Shown: in pieces, positions 31,996 to 39,771 of the stretch
Position numbering within the stretch: position 1 is the stretch's first letter
Layout: each line of letters starts with the position of its first letter
Source: SIG440 sp045645485
Lineage (GTDB): Bacteria; Bacillota; Clostridia; Monoglobales; Monoglobaceae
Reading direction: 5' to 3'
Length of the DNA: 57,229 nt
NCBI GenBank assembly: GCA_045645485.1
Contig: JAZRIX010000015.1
Location: 1-57,229, forward strand
The notes under the pieces: generated by a model
Databases searched by the model: none
What the model saw: the letters and a program-made list of their open reading frames with translations, nothing else
What the model was told of the DNA's origin: nothing
Program-made: the position numbers and the translations under genes

Positions 31996-32271
31996 TCACC
32001 TGAATATCTTGCTGAAGAACCCGCCGCCGTCATTTTTATGCCCGTCAGCATACTCTATCCCGTCAATATATCCTTCAATTTCAAGACCACCGTCATCAAG
32101 GCTCAATCGGTTTATCCGAAGCTCAGCACCCTTTACGGTCATAACCCCGTCAACGGTATAAGCAACAATTTTATTATCCTCAAAGCTTTCAACATCCTCT
32201 ACTCCCGTTACATTCATTTTTTCTCTGCCCATCATCGAAATACCGTGTACAGCCGTTTTCTTTTCTTCCAT
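31996..32271 (-). CDS. yabP: Sporulation protein YabP
   Basis: 91 residues, one YabP/YqfC beta domain: GREKMNVTGVEDVESFEDNK, VAYTVDGVMTVKGAELRINR, LSLDDGGLEIEGYIDGIEY. In Bacillus it is required for engulfment/cortex stages in the mother cell together with YabQ. AAAGGA precedes ATG. First gene of the cluster; I see no clear sigma-A promoter before it, in keeping with a sporulation sigma factor. Confidence 0.88.
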   Translation of the reverse strand: MEEKKTAVHGISMMGREKMNVTGVEDVESFEDNKIVAYTVDGVMTVKGAELRINRLSLDDGGLEIEGYIDGIEYADGHKNDGGGFFSKIFR

Positions 32272-32337
32272 ATATATCCATTCCTTTCTTCCATAATGCT
32301 AATACAAATATATTTTATTTTTCGGCTGTTTATGCAA

Positions 32338-32374
32338 AGAAAAAAGAGGCTGTCACTCAACACAACAACCTCTA
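32338..32374 (-). terminator. Terminator of mecA
   Basis: On the minus strand AGAGGTTGTTG..GACAGCCTCT forms the stem, followed by six T, just after the mecA stop. Confidence 0.7.
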
Positions 32375-32384
32375 CCATATTTTT

Positions 32385-33005
32385 TTACGCAAAGTTATCA
32401 TTCAGAAGCTGAACCGCATCATCCTTTATCATAACATATCCGTGCTCATTCAGTACCCCCTGGATGAGCAGCGGATGATTTTCCTTTACAGAAAATTCCG
32501 AAAGTTGGTTTTCGATTTCAAAAAGACCGAAGGAATCTCTAGGCTTCAGCTCCAGATAAAAACAACCCTGATATTTGGTAAGACAGCTTTCGCCCACATA
32601 CATTTCACAAATCTCTCTTACTCCCGAGCATAGTCCTTCAAAATCCTCAAACCGAAAAATTCTCAGAAGTGAATGTGCTTTGCTTCGTCTTTTGATTTTT
32701 ATTTCTGTCTGCTTAAAACGTTTACCCGTGCTCTCAAGTGCCCTTGCTACCTCCTCGTGATTTTCCAGCTTGCTCACGATCATAGCAAATCCATTATCAG
32801 CAGTGGGAATGGTTTCAACCATAAGCTGTGACTTTCCCACACTGAAATTCACATCCTGTTCAGCACGCTTAAGTGCATGCCAGAACATATCCTGAGCCTC
32901 GGGGGTATTCTCCGTAAAATTCTTAAGATCAACATTCCACGCACGGATATCAGTTGATTCTATCAGAATCCTTATTTTGTTTTCATTAATCCGTTCAATT
33001 TTCAA
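32385..33005 (-). CDS. mecA: ClpC adaptor protein MecA
   Basis: 206 residues. The N-terminal part (LKIERINENKIRILIESTDI, then TENTPEAQDMFWHALKRAEQ) binds substrates, and the C-terminal part (residues 115-206, SLLRIFRFEDFEGLCSGV, YQGCFYLEL, YVMIKDDAVQLLN) binds ClpC. MecA delivers competence and other regulators to ClpCP. The start is TTG at 33005 with GGAGGTG eight bases before it, matching the usual MKIERI start; a GTG three codons earlier would overlap its own ribosome site. A monocistronic unit with its own terminator. Confidence 0.88.
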   Translation of the reverse strand: MKIERINENKIRILIESTDIRAWNVDLKNFTENTPEAQDMFWHALKRAEQDVNFSVGKSQLMVETIPTADNGFAMIVSKLENHEEVARALESTGKRFKQTEIKIKRRSKAHSLLRIFRFEDFEGLCSGVREICEMYVGESCLTKYQGCFYLELKPRDSFGLFEIENQLSEFSVKENHPLLIQGVLNEHGYVMIKDDAVQLLNDNFA

Positions 33006-33148
33006 AGCTGTCACCTCCGCTTTTTATTGTTAGCAAAACTGTTCATCTGATTTTTCTCATTTTTCAACATTATACAACAAAAAAACCGATTTGAAAAGCT
33101 TTATTTTTTTCCAGTACAAAAAATAGTTTCAATTACACAAATTCCCTA

Positions 33149-33177
33149 TTGAAATTTTATTTGTTTTGTGATATTAT
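33149..33177 (+). promoter_or_regulatory. Promoter of the 6S-like RNA
   Basis: TTGAAA at 33149-33154, 17 bases, TATTAT at 33172-33177 with a TGA extended minus-10. Confidence 0.75.
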
Positions 33178-33183
33178 ATGACC

Positions 33184-33391
33184 ATCGTTGAATAACTTCC
33201 CTGCGATGTACGTAAATGCGGATCAATGTAAAACCAACACTTTTCTTAAGGGAATTTCTCTCCGGATGCGGCGCACATGCCTCCCCAATCCCAGATTGCG
33301 GCCAGTGGACTTGTAATGTATTCGGGATTTTACCCACCTGCTCTGCAGGTTTTTACCTTGTCCCATATACGGCATAGGCGGGGTTTTTTTT
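33184..33391 (+). ncRNA. ssrS: Probable 6S RNA
   Basis: A gene-free stretch of about 205 bases that starts seven bases after a good promoter and ends in GGCGGGG plus eight T. The 5' CCCTGCG-ATG-CG and the 3' CG-CAT-GGCGGGG ends pair to give a closing stem, so the terminator is formed by the ends of the RNA itself. A hairpin CCTGC-TCT-GCAGG follows on the 3' side, and large unpaired regions lie between. This is the layout of firmicute 6S RNA, which binds the RNA polymerase holoenzyme by mimicking an open promoter. No ORF of note inside. Alternatives: another stable RNA of unknown class. Confidence 0.65.
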
Positions 33392-33419
33392 ATTTTCTAA
33401 AAAATTTTCAACAAAAACC

Positions 33420-33447
33420 TTGACAAAATCTTCAATTTATATACAAT
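33420..33447 (+). promoter_or_regulatory. Promoter of rsmD-coaD
   Basis: TTGACA at 33420-33425, 16 bases, TACAAT at 33442-33447. Confidence 0.65.
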
Positions 33448-33488
33448 ATAAGTATATAGTTATATCATTATAACAATGGGGTGGTAGT

Positions 33489-34031
33489 GTGCGTGTTATT
33501 TCAGGGTCAGCAAGAGGCCGGAAATTACTGGCACCTGCGGGAACTGACACAAGACCCACCACAGACCGGGTCAAGGAGTCAATTTTCAACATCATCTCCC
33601 CATATCTTCCGGCAAGCAATGTCCTTGACTTATTTTCAGGCAGCGGAGCATTGGGTATCGAAGCCTTGAGCCGCGGCTGCGAAAAGGCAGTTTTTGTTGA
33701 AAAGGACAAAGCGGCTGCAGGAATTATAAGGCAAAACATCAATCTTGCAAAAGTAGAAGACCGAAGCGAATTTTTCAATGGCGATGCTTTTGTTTTTCTT
33801 GACAAAACAAGTCTGAAATTCGATATAATCTTTCTTGACCCGCCTTACAATCAGGGACTTCTTTCACGGTCAGCAGAAATTATAGGAAAAAAAGGTCTTT
33901 TGAATGACGGCGGCATAATCGTTGCCGAAAGCGAGCATCTCGGTGAAGAACCGGATGAAGAATTTTTTGACATAATAAAACGTGCAAAATACGGAAAGAC
34001 AACAGTTTTTGTGTTGCGCACCAAGACATAA
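33489..34031 (+). CDS. rsmD: 16S rRNA (guanine966-N2)-methyltransferase RsmD
   Basis: 180 residues, class I methyltransferase. MRVISGSARGRKLLAP is the family start. VLDLFSGSGALGIEAL (46-60) binds SAM, FVEKDKAA is the acidic turn after beta 2, and FLDPPY (about 114-119) is the catalytic N6/N2 motif. It modifies G966 in the 30S subunit. GTG start at 33489 behind GGGGTGG. It precedes coaD, a very common bacterial gene pair. Confidence 0.93.
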   Translation: MRVISGSARGRKLLAPAGTDTRPTTDRVKESIFNIISPYLPASNVLDLFSGSGALGIEALSRGCEKAVFVEKDKAAAGIIRQNINLAKVEDRSEFFNGDAFVFLDKTSLKFDIIFLDPPYNQGLLSRSAEIIGKKGLLNDGGIIVAESEHLGEEPDEEFFDIIKRAKYGKTTVFVLRTKT

Positions 34032-34047
34032 AAACGGAGGGTATATT

Positions 34048-34539
34048 ATGCAGGTTGCGGTTTACCCCGGAAGCTTCGACCCTTGCACAAACGGACATTT
34101 GGATATTATCACCAGAGCCTCCCGTTTGTTCGAAAAGGTGATCGTTGCGGTTCTGATAAACAACAAAAAACATCCCGCCTTCACTCTTGAAGAAAGGGTG
34201 GATATGCTGAAACAGGCAACAAGCCACATTCCCAATGTGGAGGTTGTTTCCTTTTCAGGATTGCTTGCCGACTATATGCGGCAAAACGGATATTCGGTTA
34301 TAGTCAAAGGGCTTCGTGCTGTTTCGGATTTTGAATACGAATTCCAGATGGCACTGACAAATCAGGCACTTTTTGACAGTATAGAGACCGTATTTATTCC
34401 GTCAAACTCAGAATTTATGTTTTTGAGTTCAAGCATTGTAAAAGAAGTTGCAAAATACAACGGTGATTTGTCTGCTCTGGTTCCGAAAGAACTGGTTTCA
34501 AAGATAATGGACCGTTTCGGAAAAGAAAAGCAAGACTAA
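34048..34539 (+). CDS. coaD: Phosphopantetheine adenylyltransferase
   Basis: 163 residues, the usual size. Makes dephospho-CoA from phosphopantetheine and ATP. VYPGSFDPCTNGHLDII holds the nucleotidyltransferase (T/H)xGH motif, VKGLRAVSDFEYEFQMA binds phosphopantetheine, and FLSSSIVKEVAKYNGD is the ISSTxxR-like loop. ATG at 34048 with GGAGG before it; 16 bases behind rsmD, so co-transcribed. Confidence 0.95.
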   Translation: MQVAVYPGSFDPCTNGHLDIITRASRLFEKVIVAVLINNKKHPAFTLEERVDMLKQATSHIPNVEVVSFSGLLADYMRQNGYSVIVKGLRAVSDFEYEFQMALTNQALFDSIETVFIPSNSEFMFLSSSIVKEVAKYNGDLSALVPKELVSKIMDRFGKEKQD

Positions 34540-34558
34540 AACTAAGGAGGTTCTAACT

Positions 34559-35026
34559 ATGAACAACGTAGATGCTTTGGAATTATTGAGTGAGTTAGAA
34601 GAAATAATTGACAAAGGTGTATCTGTTCCGCTTACAGGACGTTGTATGCTGGACAAAGAGGAGCTTCTTGAAATTATTCAGGAAATCCGCCTCAAGCTGC
34701 CTCAGGATCTTGAACAGGCAAAATGGATAAAGGCAGAACGCCAGAACATTATCAATGATGCCAACAAAGAGGCTGACGAAATCATCAAAATTGCAAACGA
34801 CAAGGTTATTGCAATGATTGACGAGAACGAAATTACCAGAAAGGCAATTTCTGCGGCTTCAGACATCACCAACAAGGCAAATGCCGAAGCACAGGCAGCA
34901 AAGGATTCATCATATCAGTATGCAGACTATCTGCTTGAAAATGTTGAAACCGTTGTGTACAAGACTATCCGTGACCTTGAACAGTGCATCAACATTGTGA
35001 AGGAACGCAGAAGTCAGATAAAATAA
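34559..35026 (+). CDS. Coiled-coil protein behind coaD
   Basis: 155 residues, no signal peptide or membrane helix. After LELLSELEEIIDKGVSVPL the protein is a long helix with Glu/Lys/Ala heptads (residues 45-145, e.g. ANKEADEIIKIANDKVIAMI, ANAEAQAAKDSS), like V-ATPase subunit E or DivIVA-type coils. Genes of this kind follow coaD in many Clostridia and are annotated 'ATPase' without an ATP-binding motif; there is none here. Function unknown. AAGGAGG lies eight bases before ATG. Confidence 0.65.
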   Translation: MNNVDALELLSELEEIIDKGVSVPLTGRCMLDKEELLEIIQEIRLKLPQDLEQAKWIKAERQNIINDANKEADEIIKIANDKVIAMIDENEITRKAISAASDITNKANAEAQAAKDSSYQYADYLLENVETVVYKTIRDLEQCINIVKERRSQIK

Positions 35027-35043
35027 TTTACGATGTACCTTCA

Positions 35044-35146
35044 GGCAAAGTAGGATTCAACGCGTCAAGTGAAAGACGGACGGGAAGTTGCCGTCTTTAC
35101 GAAAAGCCTTTTGGCTTGCGGTGTTGTTTCCGCATTCCGTTGCTGC
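35044..35146 (+). promoter_or_regulatory. Tetrahydrofolate (THF) riboswitch
   Basis: Conserved blocks of the THF aptamer in order: AAAGTAGGATTC, GCGTCAAGTG, GGACGGGAAGTTG, ACGAAAAGC, GCGGTG, and CCGCATTCCGTTGC closing the outer stem. It lies directly ahead of the folate transporter gene folT and folC, the expected targets. Binding of reduced folate should lower their expression. The expression platform is the hairpin at 35162-35205. Confidence 0.88.
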
Positions 35147-35161
35147 AAAATTCGTATGCCC

Positions 35162-35205
35162 AATTACCCTTTTTGTAGCTATTCTGCAGAAAGGGTAATT
35201 TTTTT
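35162..35205 (+). terminator. THF riboswitch expression platform hairpin
   Basis: AATTACCCTTT pairs with AAAGGGTAATT, followed by seven T running straight into the folT ATG at 35206. The only ribosome site for folT (AAAGGG) is in the 3' arm, so the same hairpin can both terminate and hide the ribosome site. Confidence 0.75.
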
Positions 35206-35739
35206 ATGAAAAACTTTTTTCCAAAACTGAATGTGAGAGATATCTGTATCTTGGGTGTGCTCACCTCAATAACCGTAGTTCTTGCCGTCTTTGGCACCTT
35301 TCGTGTAGGCGAAGCAATCAAAATCCCCACCAAATTTGTATCCGTCTTCATTTCAGCCGTGCTTTACGGTCCCGTATGGGGTGGAATTGTTGCGGCAACA
35401 GGTGATTTGTTCAACTGTCTGCTTGCTCCGTCAGGAGTATTCCTTCCCCAGATAACCGCAGTGGAATTTCTCGGCGGTGCAGTCTTCGGATTGATATTCT
35501 ATTCTCATGCCCCGCAAATCAAAGGTTACGTACTCAGGTCGATACTGTGTACGGTTATACTTTTTGCCGTTGATATGTTTCTCACCACAGCCGTGCTTGT
35601 AAGTGTGGGAATCTTCCCTTCCTTTGTCTTTGCCTTTAGTGCAAGAATCATTGCGGGAATTATCAAGGCATCCTTACAGCTTGCATTCTTTCTTATATCC
35701 GCAAGCTATATTCATAAATTAAGAGGTCAGACAAAATGA
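35206..35739 (+). CDS. folT: Folate ECF transporter S component
   Basis: 177-residue integral membrane protein with about five or six helices. Typical S-component features: the N-terminal VRDICILGVLTSITVVLAVF, then VGEAIKIPTKFVSVFISAVL, and a conserved YGPVWGGIVAATGDLF segment that is the most distinctive FolT part. It captures folate and works with a shared EcfA/A'/T energising unit encoded elsewhere. It lies directly behind the THF riboswitch and overlaps folC by four bases, which supports the folate call. Confidence 0.88.
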   Translation: MKNFFPKLNVRDICILGVLTSITVVLAVFGTFRVGEAIKIPTKFVSVFISAVLYGPVWGGIVAATGDLFNCLLAPSGVFLPQITAVEFLGGAVFGLIFYSHAPQIKGYVLRSILCTVILFAVDMFLTTAVLVSVGIFPSFVFAFSARIIAGIIKASLQLAFFLISASYIHKLRGQTK

Positions 35740-37055
35740 GTAACAACTTCAAAAAATTTGCAAATAGCTTTCAGGCAATTGCACGTCTTCAGCTCGAAGG
35801 AATACGCTGTCTGATGAAGCATCTGGGAAACCCTCAGGAAAGCCTGAAATTCATACATATTGCAGGAACAAACGGCAAAGGCTCTGTATGTAATTTTCTG
35901 CAGTGTATCTTTTCGGATGCAGGCTATCGTACAGGAAGATATACTTCCCCGAATCTTATTTCAGTATGTGAACGTATCTCCGTTGACGGAACGCTTATTT
36001 CCGAATCTGCCATAAACCGAATCCTTTCAACCGTGGAAGGTGCCGCCAAAAAGGTTCAGGAGGAGACAGGCGACTTTCCCACTCAGTTTGAAATCTGGAC
36101 AGCAGCAGCTTTTTGTTATTTCAAAGAACAGTGCTGTGACATTGTAATTCTGGAAACAGGACTTGGCGGAACCCGTGATGCCACAAACGTCATCCCGCCT
36201 CCTCTTGCTTCGGTTATCACCTCTATAGACATTGACCACGTAGAATACCTGGGTGACACAATAGAAAAAATTGCAAAGGAAAAAGCAGGGATAATAAAAT
36301 CACCTCTTTCCTCACAGAAATCAGGTCTCACAGTTTCTGCAATGCAATCACCCGATGCCGAAAAGGTACTGGAAATAACCTGCAAAGAAAAAAATAACCG
36401 GCTTATATTTGCAAACAAGCCGCAGCTCAAAACAACAAAAGGCTTCCGCGAAATATTTGATTACACAACATCTGATGGAACCGAATTCAATGACACAGAA
36501 TGCGGAATCCCCGGACTTTATCAGCCTGAAAACGCGGCTGTAGCCATCGAAACAGCACATATGCTCGGCATTTCTCCTGACTTTATACAAAGCGGAATAA
36601 AACGTGCAACAAACCCGGGACGCTTTGAAATACTCAGTCAAAATCCCACCGTTATTTATGACGGTGCACACAACATCAACGGAATGACCGCTCTCGCCAA
36701 AAGCCTGAACCGTTATTTTCCCCAATGGACGGGAGCCACCTTCATTATGGCATTTATGGGTGACAAGGATATTTCAGGAGAGCTTCAGATTCTGAAGAAT
36801 TCAGGATTGCTGAATAATGCAGAAATTTTTGTTACCAAAGTGAAGGACAATCCCCGTGCTGCAGATATAGATTTTGTATGCAAATGTGCGTCCGTAGCAA
36901 ACGTTGACGCAAAGCCTTATGCAGATCTGAAATGTGCATATCTTGATGCTGTAAGACTTGGAAAACCCGTAATCATATGCGGCTCCCTTTATCTGTACAA
37001 GGATTTGGACGAAGCTTTGAAAAACATATATGAAACAAAACCACTAGCGAACTAG
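35736..37055 (+). CDS. folC: Folylpolyglutamate / dihydrofolate synthase
   Basis: 439 residues, Mur-ligase fold. IHIAGTNGKGSVCNFLQ is the P loop; the TGRYTSPNLISVCERI and LETGLGGTRDATNVI segments bind the substrate and Mg; SIDIDHVEYLGDTIEKIA.EKAGIIK is present nearly intact; IPGLYQPENAAVAIETA and VIYDGAHNINGMTALAK mark the C-terminal domain. It adds Glu to folates, trapping what FolT imports. Its ATG overlaps the folT stop. A terminator overlaps its last codons. Confidence 0.95.
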   Translation: MSNNFKKFANSFQAIARLQLEGIRCLMKHLGNPQESLKFIHIAGTNGKGSVCNFLQCIFSDAGYRTGRYTSPNLISVCERISVDGTLISESAINRILSTVEGAAKKVQEETGDFPTQFEIWTAAAFCYFKEQCCDIVILETGLGGTRDATNVIPPPLASVITSIDIDHVEYLGDTIEKIAKEKAGIIKSPLSSQKSGLTVSAMQSPDAEKVLEITCKEKNNRLIFANKPQLKTTKGFREIFDYTTSDGTEFNDTECGIPGLYQPENAAVAIETAHMLGISPDFIQSGIKRATNPGRFEILSQNPTVIYDGAHNINGMTALAKSLNRYFPQWTGATFIMAFMGDKDISGELQILKNSGLLNNAEIFVTKVKDNPRAADIDFVCKCASVANVDAKPYADLKCAYLDAVRLGKPVIICGSLYLYKDLDEALKNIYETKPLAN

Positions 37056-37067
37056 TGGTTTTGTTTA
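37036..37067 (+). terminator. Terminator of folC
   Basis: CAAAACCACTAG pairs with CTAGTGGTTTTG over a short loop, then TTTA; the folC stop codon lies inside the 3' arm. Confidence 0.8.
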
Positions 37068-37103
37068 TAGATTTTTAAATATCAATTACTTTATCAAATC
37101 GCC

Positions 37104-37238
37104 AATATCATTAAGTTAAGGAAGTAAAAATGAGGGTCATTCTGAGCGAAGCCAAAGGCGAAGTCGAAGAATCCTGTCAAAAACGAAGATTCTTCACTCC
37201 GTTCAGAATGACTAAATACTTAACTTAATGACATTGCG
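37104..37238. mobile_element. MITE-like palindromic element, 135 bp
   Basis: The ends are inverted repeats: AATATCATTAAGTTAAG (37104-37120) and CTTAACTTAATGACATT (37219-37235), 16 of 17 positions complementary. Inside are a second pair (GTCATTCTGAGCG / CGTTCAGAATGAC) and a third (GAAGAATC / GATTCTTC). The 9-mer CAAATCGCC occurs on both sides (37095-37103, 37239-37247), as for a target-site duplication. No coding capacity, so it would move in trans. The right side has three extra bases between inverted repeat and 9-mer. Confidence 0.65.
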
Positions 37239-37254
37239 CAAATCGCCCGTTCAT

Positions 37255-38523
37255 TTATTTACCAATGCTGACAGTAACCTTCTTCATAATTATGGGCTTG
37301 GCAGGTGTTGCCGCTTCACCCATAGAGTTTATGTTTCTTTCAACATCAAGAAATGCATCAACAACCTCCATGCCTTCAATAACCTTGCCGAATGCAGCAT
37401 ATTCACCGTCAAGGAAGGAAGCATCTTCATAACAGATAAAAAACTGACTGGATGCACTGTTTGGCATACTTGAACGAGCCATAGAAACTACACCTCTGGT
37501 ATGCGAAAGTGTATTTTTGTCAAATCCGTTTGACGCAAATTCACCGACAATTGTCTTTCCGCTTCCGCCCATGCCTGTTCCTTCGGGGTCACCGCCCTGA
37601 GCCATAAAGCCTTCAACAACTCTGTGGAATCCAATACCATTATAATATCCGCTTTTAACCAGAGCTACAAAATTTGCAACTGTCTGAGGAGCATATTCGG
37701 GATAAAGCTCAATCTTGAACTTCTTGCCGTTTTCCATTTCAACTGTAACAATGGGATGACCTTGAGGAATTTCTTCATAAGTTGTCAATGCTTCTTCCAT
37801 CTTCTTCAATTCTTCCTCCTGCTGTTTCTTTGCAGTTGCTTCCGCTTCCTCGGCAATTCTTATGATTTCCAGCAGAACAACGTCGACACGGTTCATAATA
37901 ACAACCGCCTCAGCACGGGTTCCGCCAAGATGTGCATTGATGTTCCCGTTCTCGTCACCCGTCATAACACCAAGATTATAAGTATTGTTTATATTTTCGG
38001 CAACAGTAAGGGAATAGCTTGTATCAACCTCAGCCTTATCCGCAAAAGCTGTTTCCGCAGGTCTTCCTTCAACACCGCATACATTACGGATTGCAGAGCT
38101 TACAAGATAAGCCATTTCCCATCTGCCGATAGGCTTATCGAAGTCTTCTTTACTCATTTTGCCCGGAATAATTCCGTCTACTGCAGAATCCCCATCAAGG
38201 GGTCTGTAAATTGCCTGAATTGCAAAGTTATAGTATTTGGATGCCCAGTGTGTACCATCTGCCATATCCTCAGGAATTATAACTTCCGCTCTTTCACAGA
38301 TAATCGCAACCAACATCTTGAGAAATTCAGCACGTGAAATTTTGTCATTAGGACGAAATCTTCCGTCAGGGTCACCGTTTACCATATTATTTTCATATGC
38401 CTCTAAAATCTGTTCCTCAGCCCAATGTCCCCCAATGTCACTGAAGACAAGTCTTTCCTGAGCAAAGGCAACCGTGCCGCAAAGCATCACCGCAATCAAT
38501 ACAAACGCAATTATTTTTTTCAT
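37255..38523 (-). CDS. Secreted SLH-domain cyclophilin (peptidyl-prolyl isomerase)
   Basis: 422 residues. Signal peptide 1-21 (MKKIIAFVLIAVMLCGTVAFA), SLH repeat near 27-72 (FSDIGGHWAEEQILEAYENN, GDPDGRFRPNDKISRAEFLK) with weaker SLH-like repeats to about 215 (GVMTGDENGNINAHLGGTRA), a charged helix, then a full cyclophilin domain from about 253: FHRVVEGFMAQGGDPEGTG, SMARSSMPNSASSQFFICYE, EYAAFGKVIEGMEVVDAF. The catalytic Arg of FHRV and the QGGD and SQFFI elements are intact. It should be exported, bound to wall polymers, and fold surface or secreted proteins. Last of a leftward run of five genes from 41733. Confidence 0.9.
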   Translation of the reverse strand: MKKIIAFVLIAVMLCGTVAFAQERLVFSDIGGHWAEEQILEAYENNMVNGDPDGRFRPNDKISRAEFLKMLVAIICERAEVIIPEDMADGTHWASKYYNFAIQAIYRPLDGDSAVDGIIPGKMSKEDFDKPIGRWEMAYLVSSAIRNVCGVEGRPAETAFADKAEVDTSYSLTVAENINNTYNLGVMTGDENGNINAHLGGTRAEAVVIMNRVDVVLLEIIRIAEEAEATAKKQQEEELKKMEEALTTYEEIPQGHPIVTVEMENGKKFKIELYPEYAPQTVANFVALVKSGYYNGIGFHRVVEGFMAQGGDPEGTGMGGSGKTIVGEFASNGFDKNTLSHTRGVVSMARSSMPNSASSQFFICYEDASFLDGEYAAFGKVIEGMEVVDAFLDVERNINSMGEAATPAKPIIMKKVTVSIGK

Positions 38524-38534
38524 AATTCTATCTC

Positions 38535-39743
38535 CTACTTAATTACAATACTTGTTATCATTGTGAAGTCACCTTCAGCAATCAATGAATCAAGTACATC
38601 CATTCCTTTTATAACCTTGCCAAAGGCAGCGCCGTTTCCTTCCTTTTGAGGCATATCTTCAGCAAGAATACGGAAGTTGGCACCTCCGTCATTATAGCTC
38701 CACATATAATCCAGAACAGCAGTTCCCTTCACAAATGGAAGAGCATTCTTTTCATACCCGTTTTTTGCAAATTCGCCATAAATCGTATATTCAACAGCTT
38801 TCGGACTTGAGAAGGTGCAAAGGGAGCCCACCGTGGGGAAGTTTTCTTTACTAACTCCATTTACATCAAATTCTTCATTATAAAAACCGCTCTCTACCAA
38901 ATCAACAAAGTGAGCAACCGTCTGAGGTGCATATTCAGGATAAAGCTCCATCTCAACTGTGCGTTCATCGACAAAGGTTATAACCACCACAGGATGCCCC
39001 TGAGGTATTTCAGTATAGGTTTTGTTGGTATCGGGAAGCATCTTGTACTCACTGTCTATCAAGTCAAGATAACGGTTCACCATAACAGCGGCCTGAGCAC
39101 GGGTGCCGTTGTCGGTGGTATTCAGCTTTCCGTCAGTATCACCCGTCATAATACCTGCACCAAAGCTACAGGAAATATGATTGAGAACAATTCCAGGGTA
39201 AGCCCGACTTACCTCGACATAATCAGCATAGTCATTTTTTGCTTTTTTTGCCATGGAAGAACCGCATATACTATGAGCATAACGGCTTGCAAGATAAGCC
39301 ATTTCCCACCGTTCAATAGGAGTATTAAAATTTGAAGTGTCCATATTTCCGGGAAGTATTTCTCCAACACGTACCGCTTCTGCAAATTCCTCAAACTCAG
39401 GGTCACTGCCGTAAGAATAGTTAATAATCCATCCCTGATACAAAGAAAAATTATAATACTTCATTGCCCAGTGTGTGCTGTCTGCAAACCTATCTATTTC
39501 CGATTCAGGGATTTCAAGCCATGCAGAAGTTGCCGCAGTAAGCATTTTCATAAACTCCGCACGGGAAATATTATCATCAGGACGAAATCTTCCGTCAGGG
39601 TCACCGTTAATCATACCGTTGTTATAGGCTTTTTCAAGCTGTGCCTCTGCCCAATGCCCCTTCACATCCGTAAAAGGATGAGCCATTGACGTCAGCCCGC
39701 ATACAACAGCAACGGCAATCACCAATGCAATAATCTTTTTCAT
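38535..39743 (-). CDS. Secreted SLH-domain protein with a degenerate cyclophilin domain
   Basis: 402 residues with the same plan as the next gene: signal peptide 1-21, SLH repeat (FTDVKGHWAEAQLEKAYNNG, GDPDGRFRPDDNISRAEFMK), weaker SLH-like repeats to about 215 (AGIMTGDTDGKLNTTDNGTR), then a cyclophilin-like domain. There the family backbone remains (VEMELYPEYAPQTVAHFVDL, GAAFGKVIKGMDVLDSL), but FHRV has become a different loop (ENFPTVGS), QGGDPEG is lost, and SQFFI reads ANFRIL. So it probably binds but does not isomerise. It is 11 bases upstream of its active paralogue, a clear duplication. Confidence 0.85.
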   Translation of the reverse strand: MKKIIALVIAVAVVCGLTSMAHPFTDVKGHWAEAQLEKAYNNGMINGDPDGRFRPDDNISRAEFMKMLTAATSAWLEIPESEIDRFADSTHWAMKYYNFSLYQGWIINYSYGSDPEFEEFAEAVRVGEILPGNMDTSNFNTPIERWEMAYLASRYAHSICGSSMAKKAKNDYADYVEVSRAYPGIVLNHISCSFGAGIMTGDTDGKLNTTDNGTRAQAAVMVNRYLDLIDSEYKMLPDTNKTYTEIPQGHPVVVITFVDERTVEMELYPEYAPQTVAHFVDLVESGFYNEEFDVNGVSKENFPTVGSLCTFSSPKAVEYTIYGEFAKNGYEKNALPFVKGTAVLDYMWSYNDGGANFRILAEDMPQKEGNGAAFGKVIKGMDVLDSLIAEGDFTMITSIVIK

Positions 39744-39771
39744 AATCGTTCTCCTTCTTTTGAAAATTCCA

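Noticed and set aside
37624..38337. 237-codon open frame opposite the SLH cyclophilin
   Set aside because: Cys/Asn/Phe-rich antisense shadow, no ribosome site.
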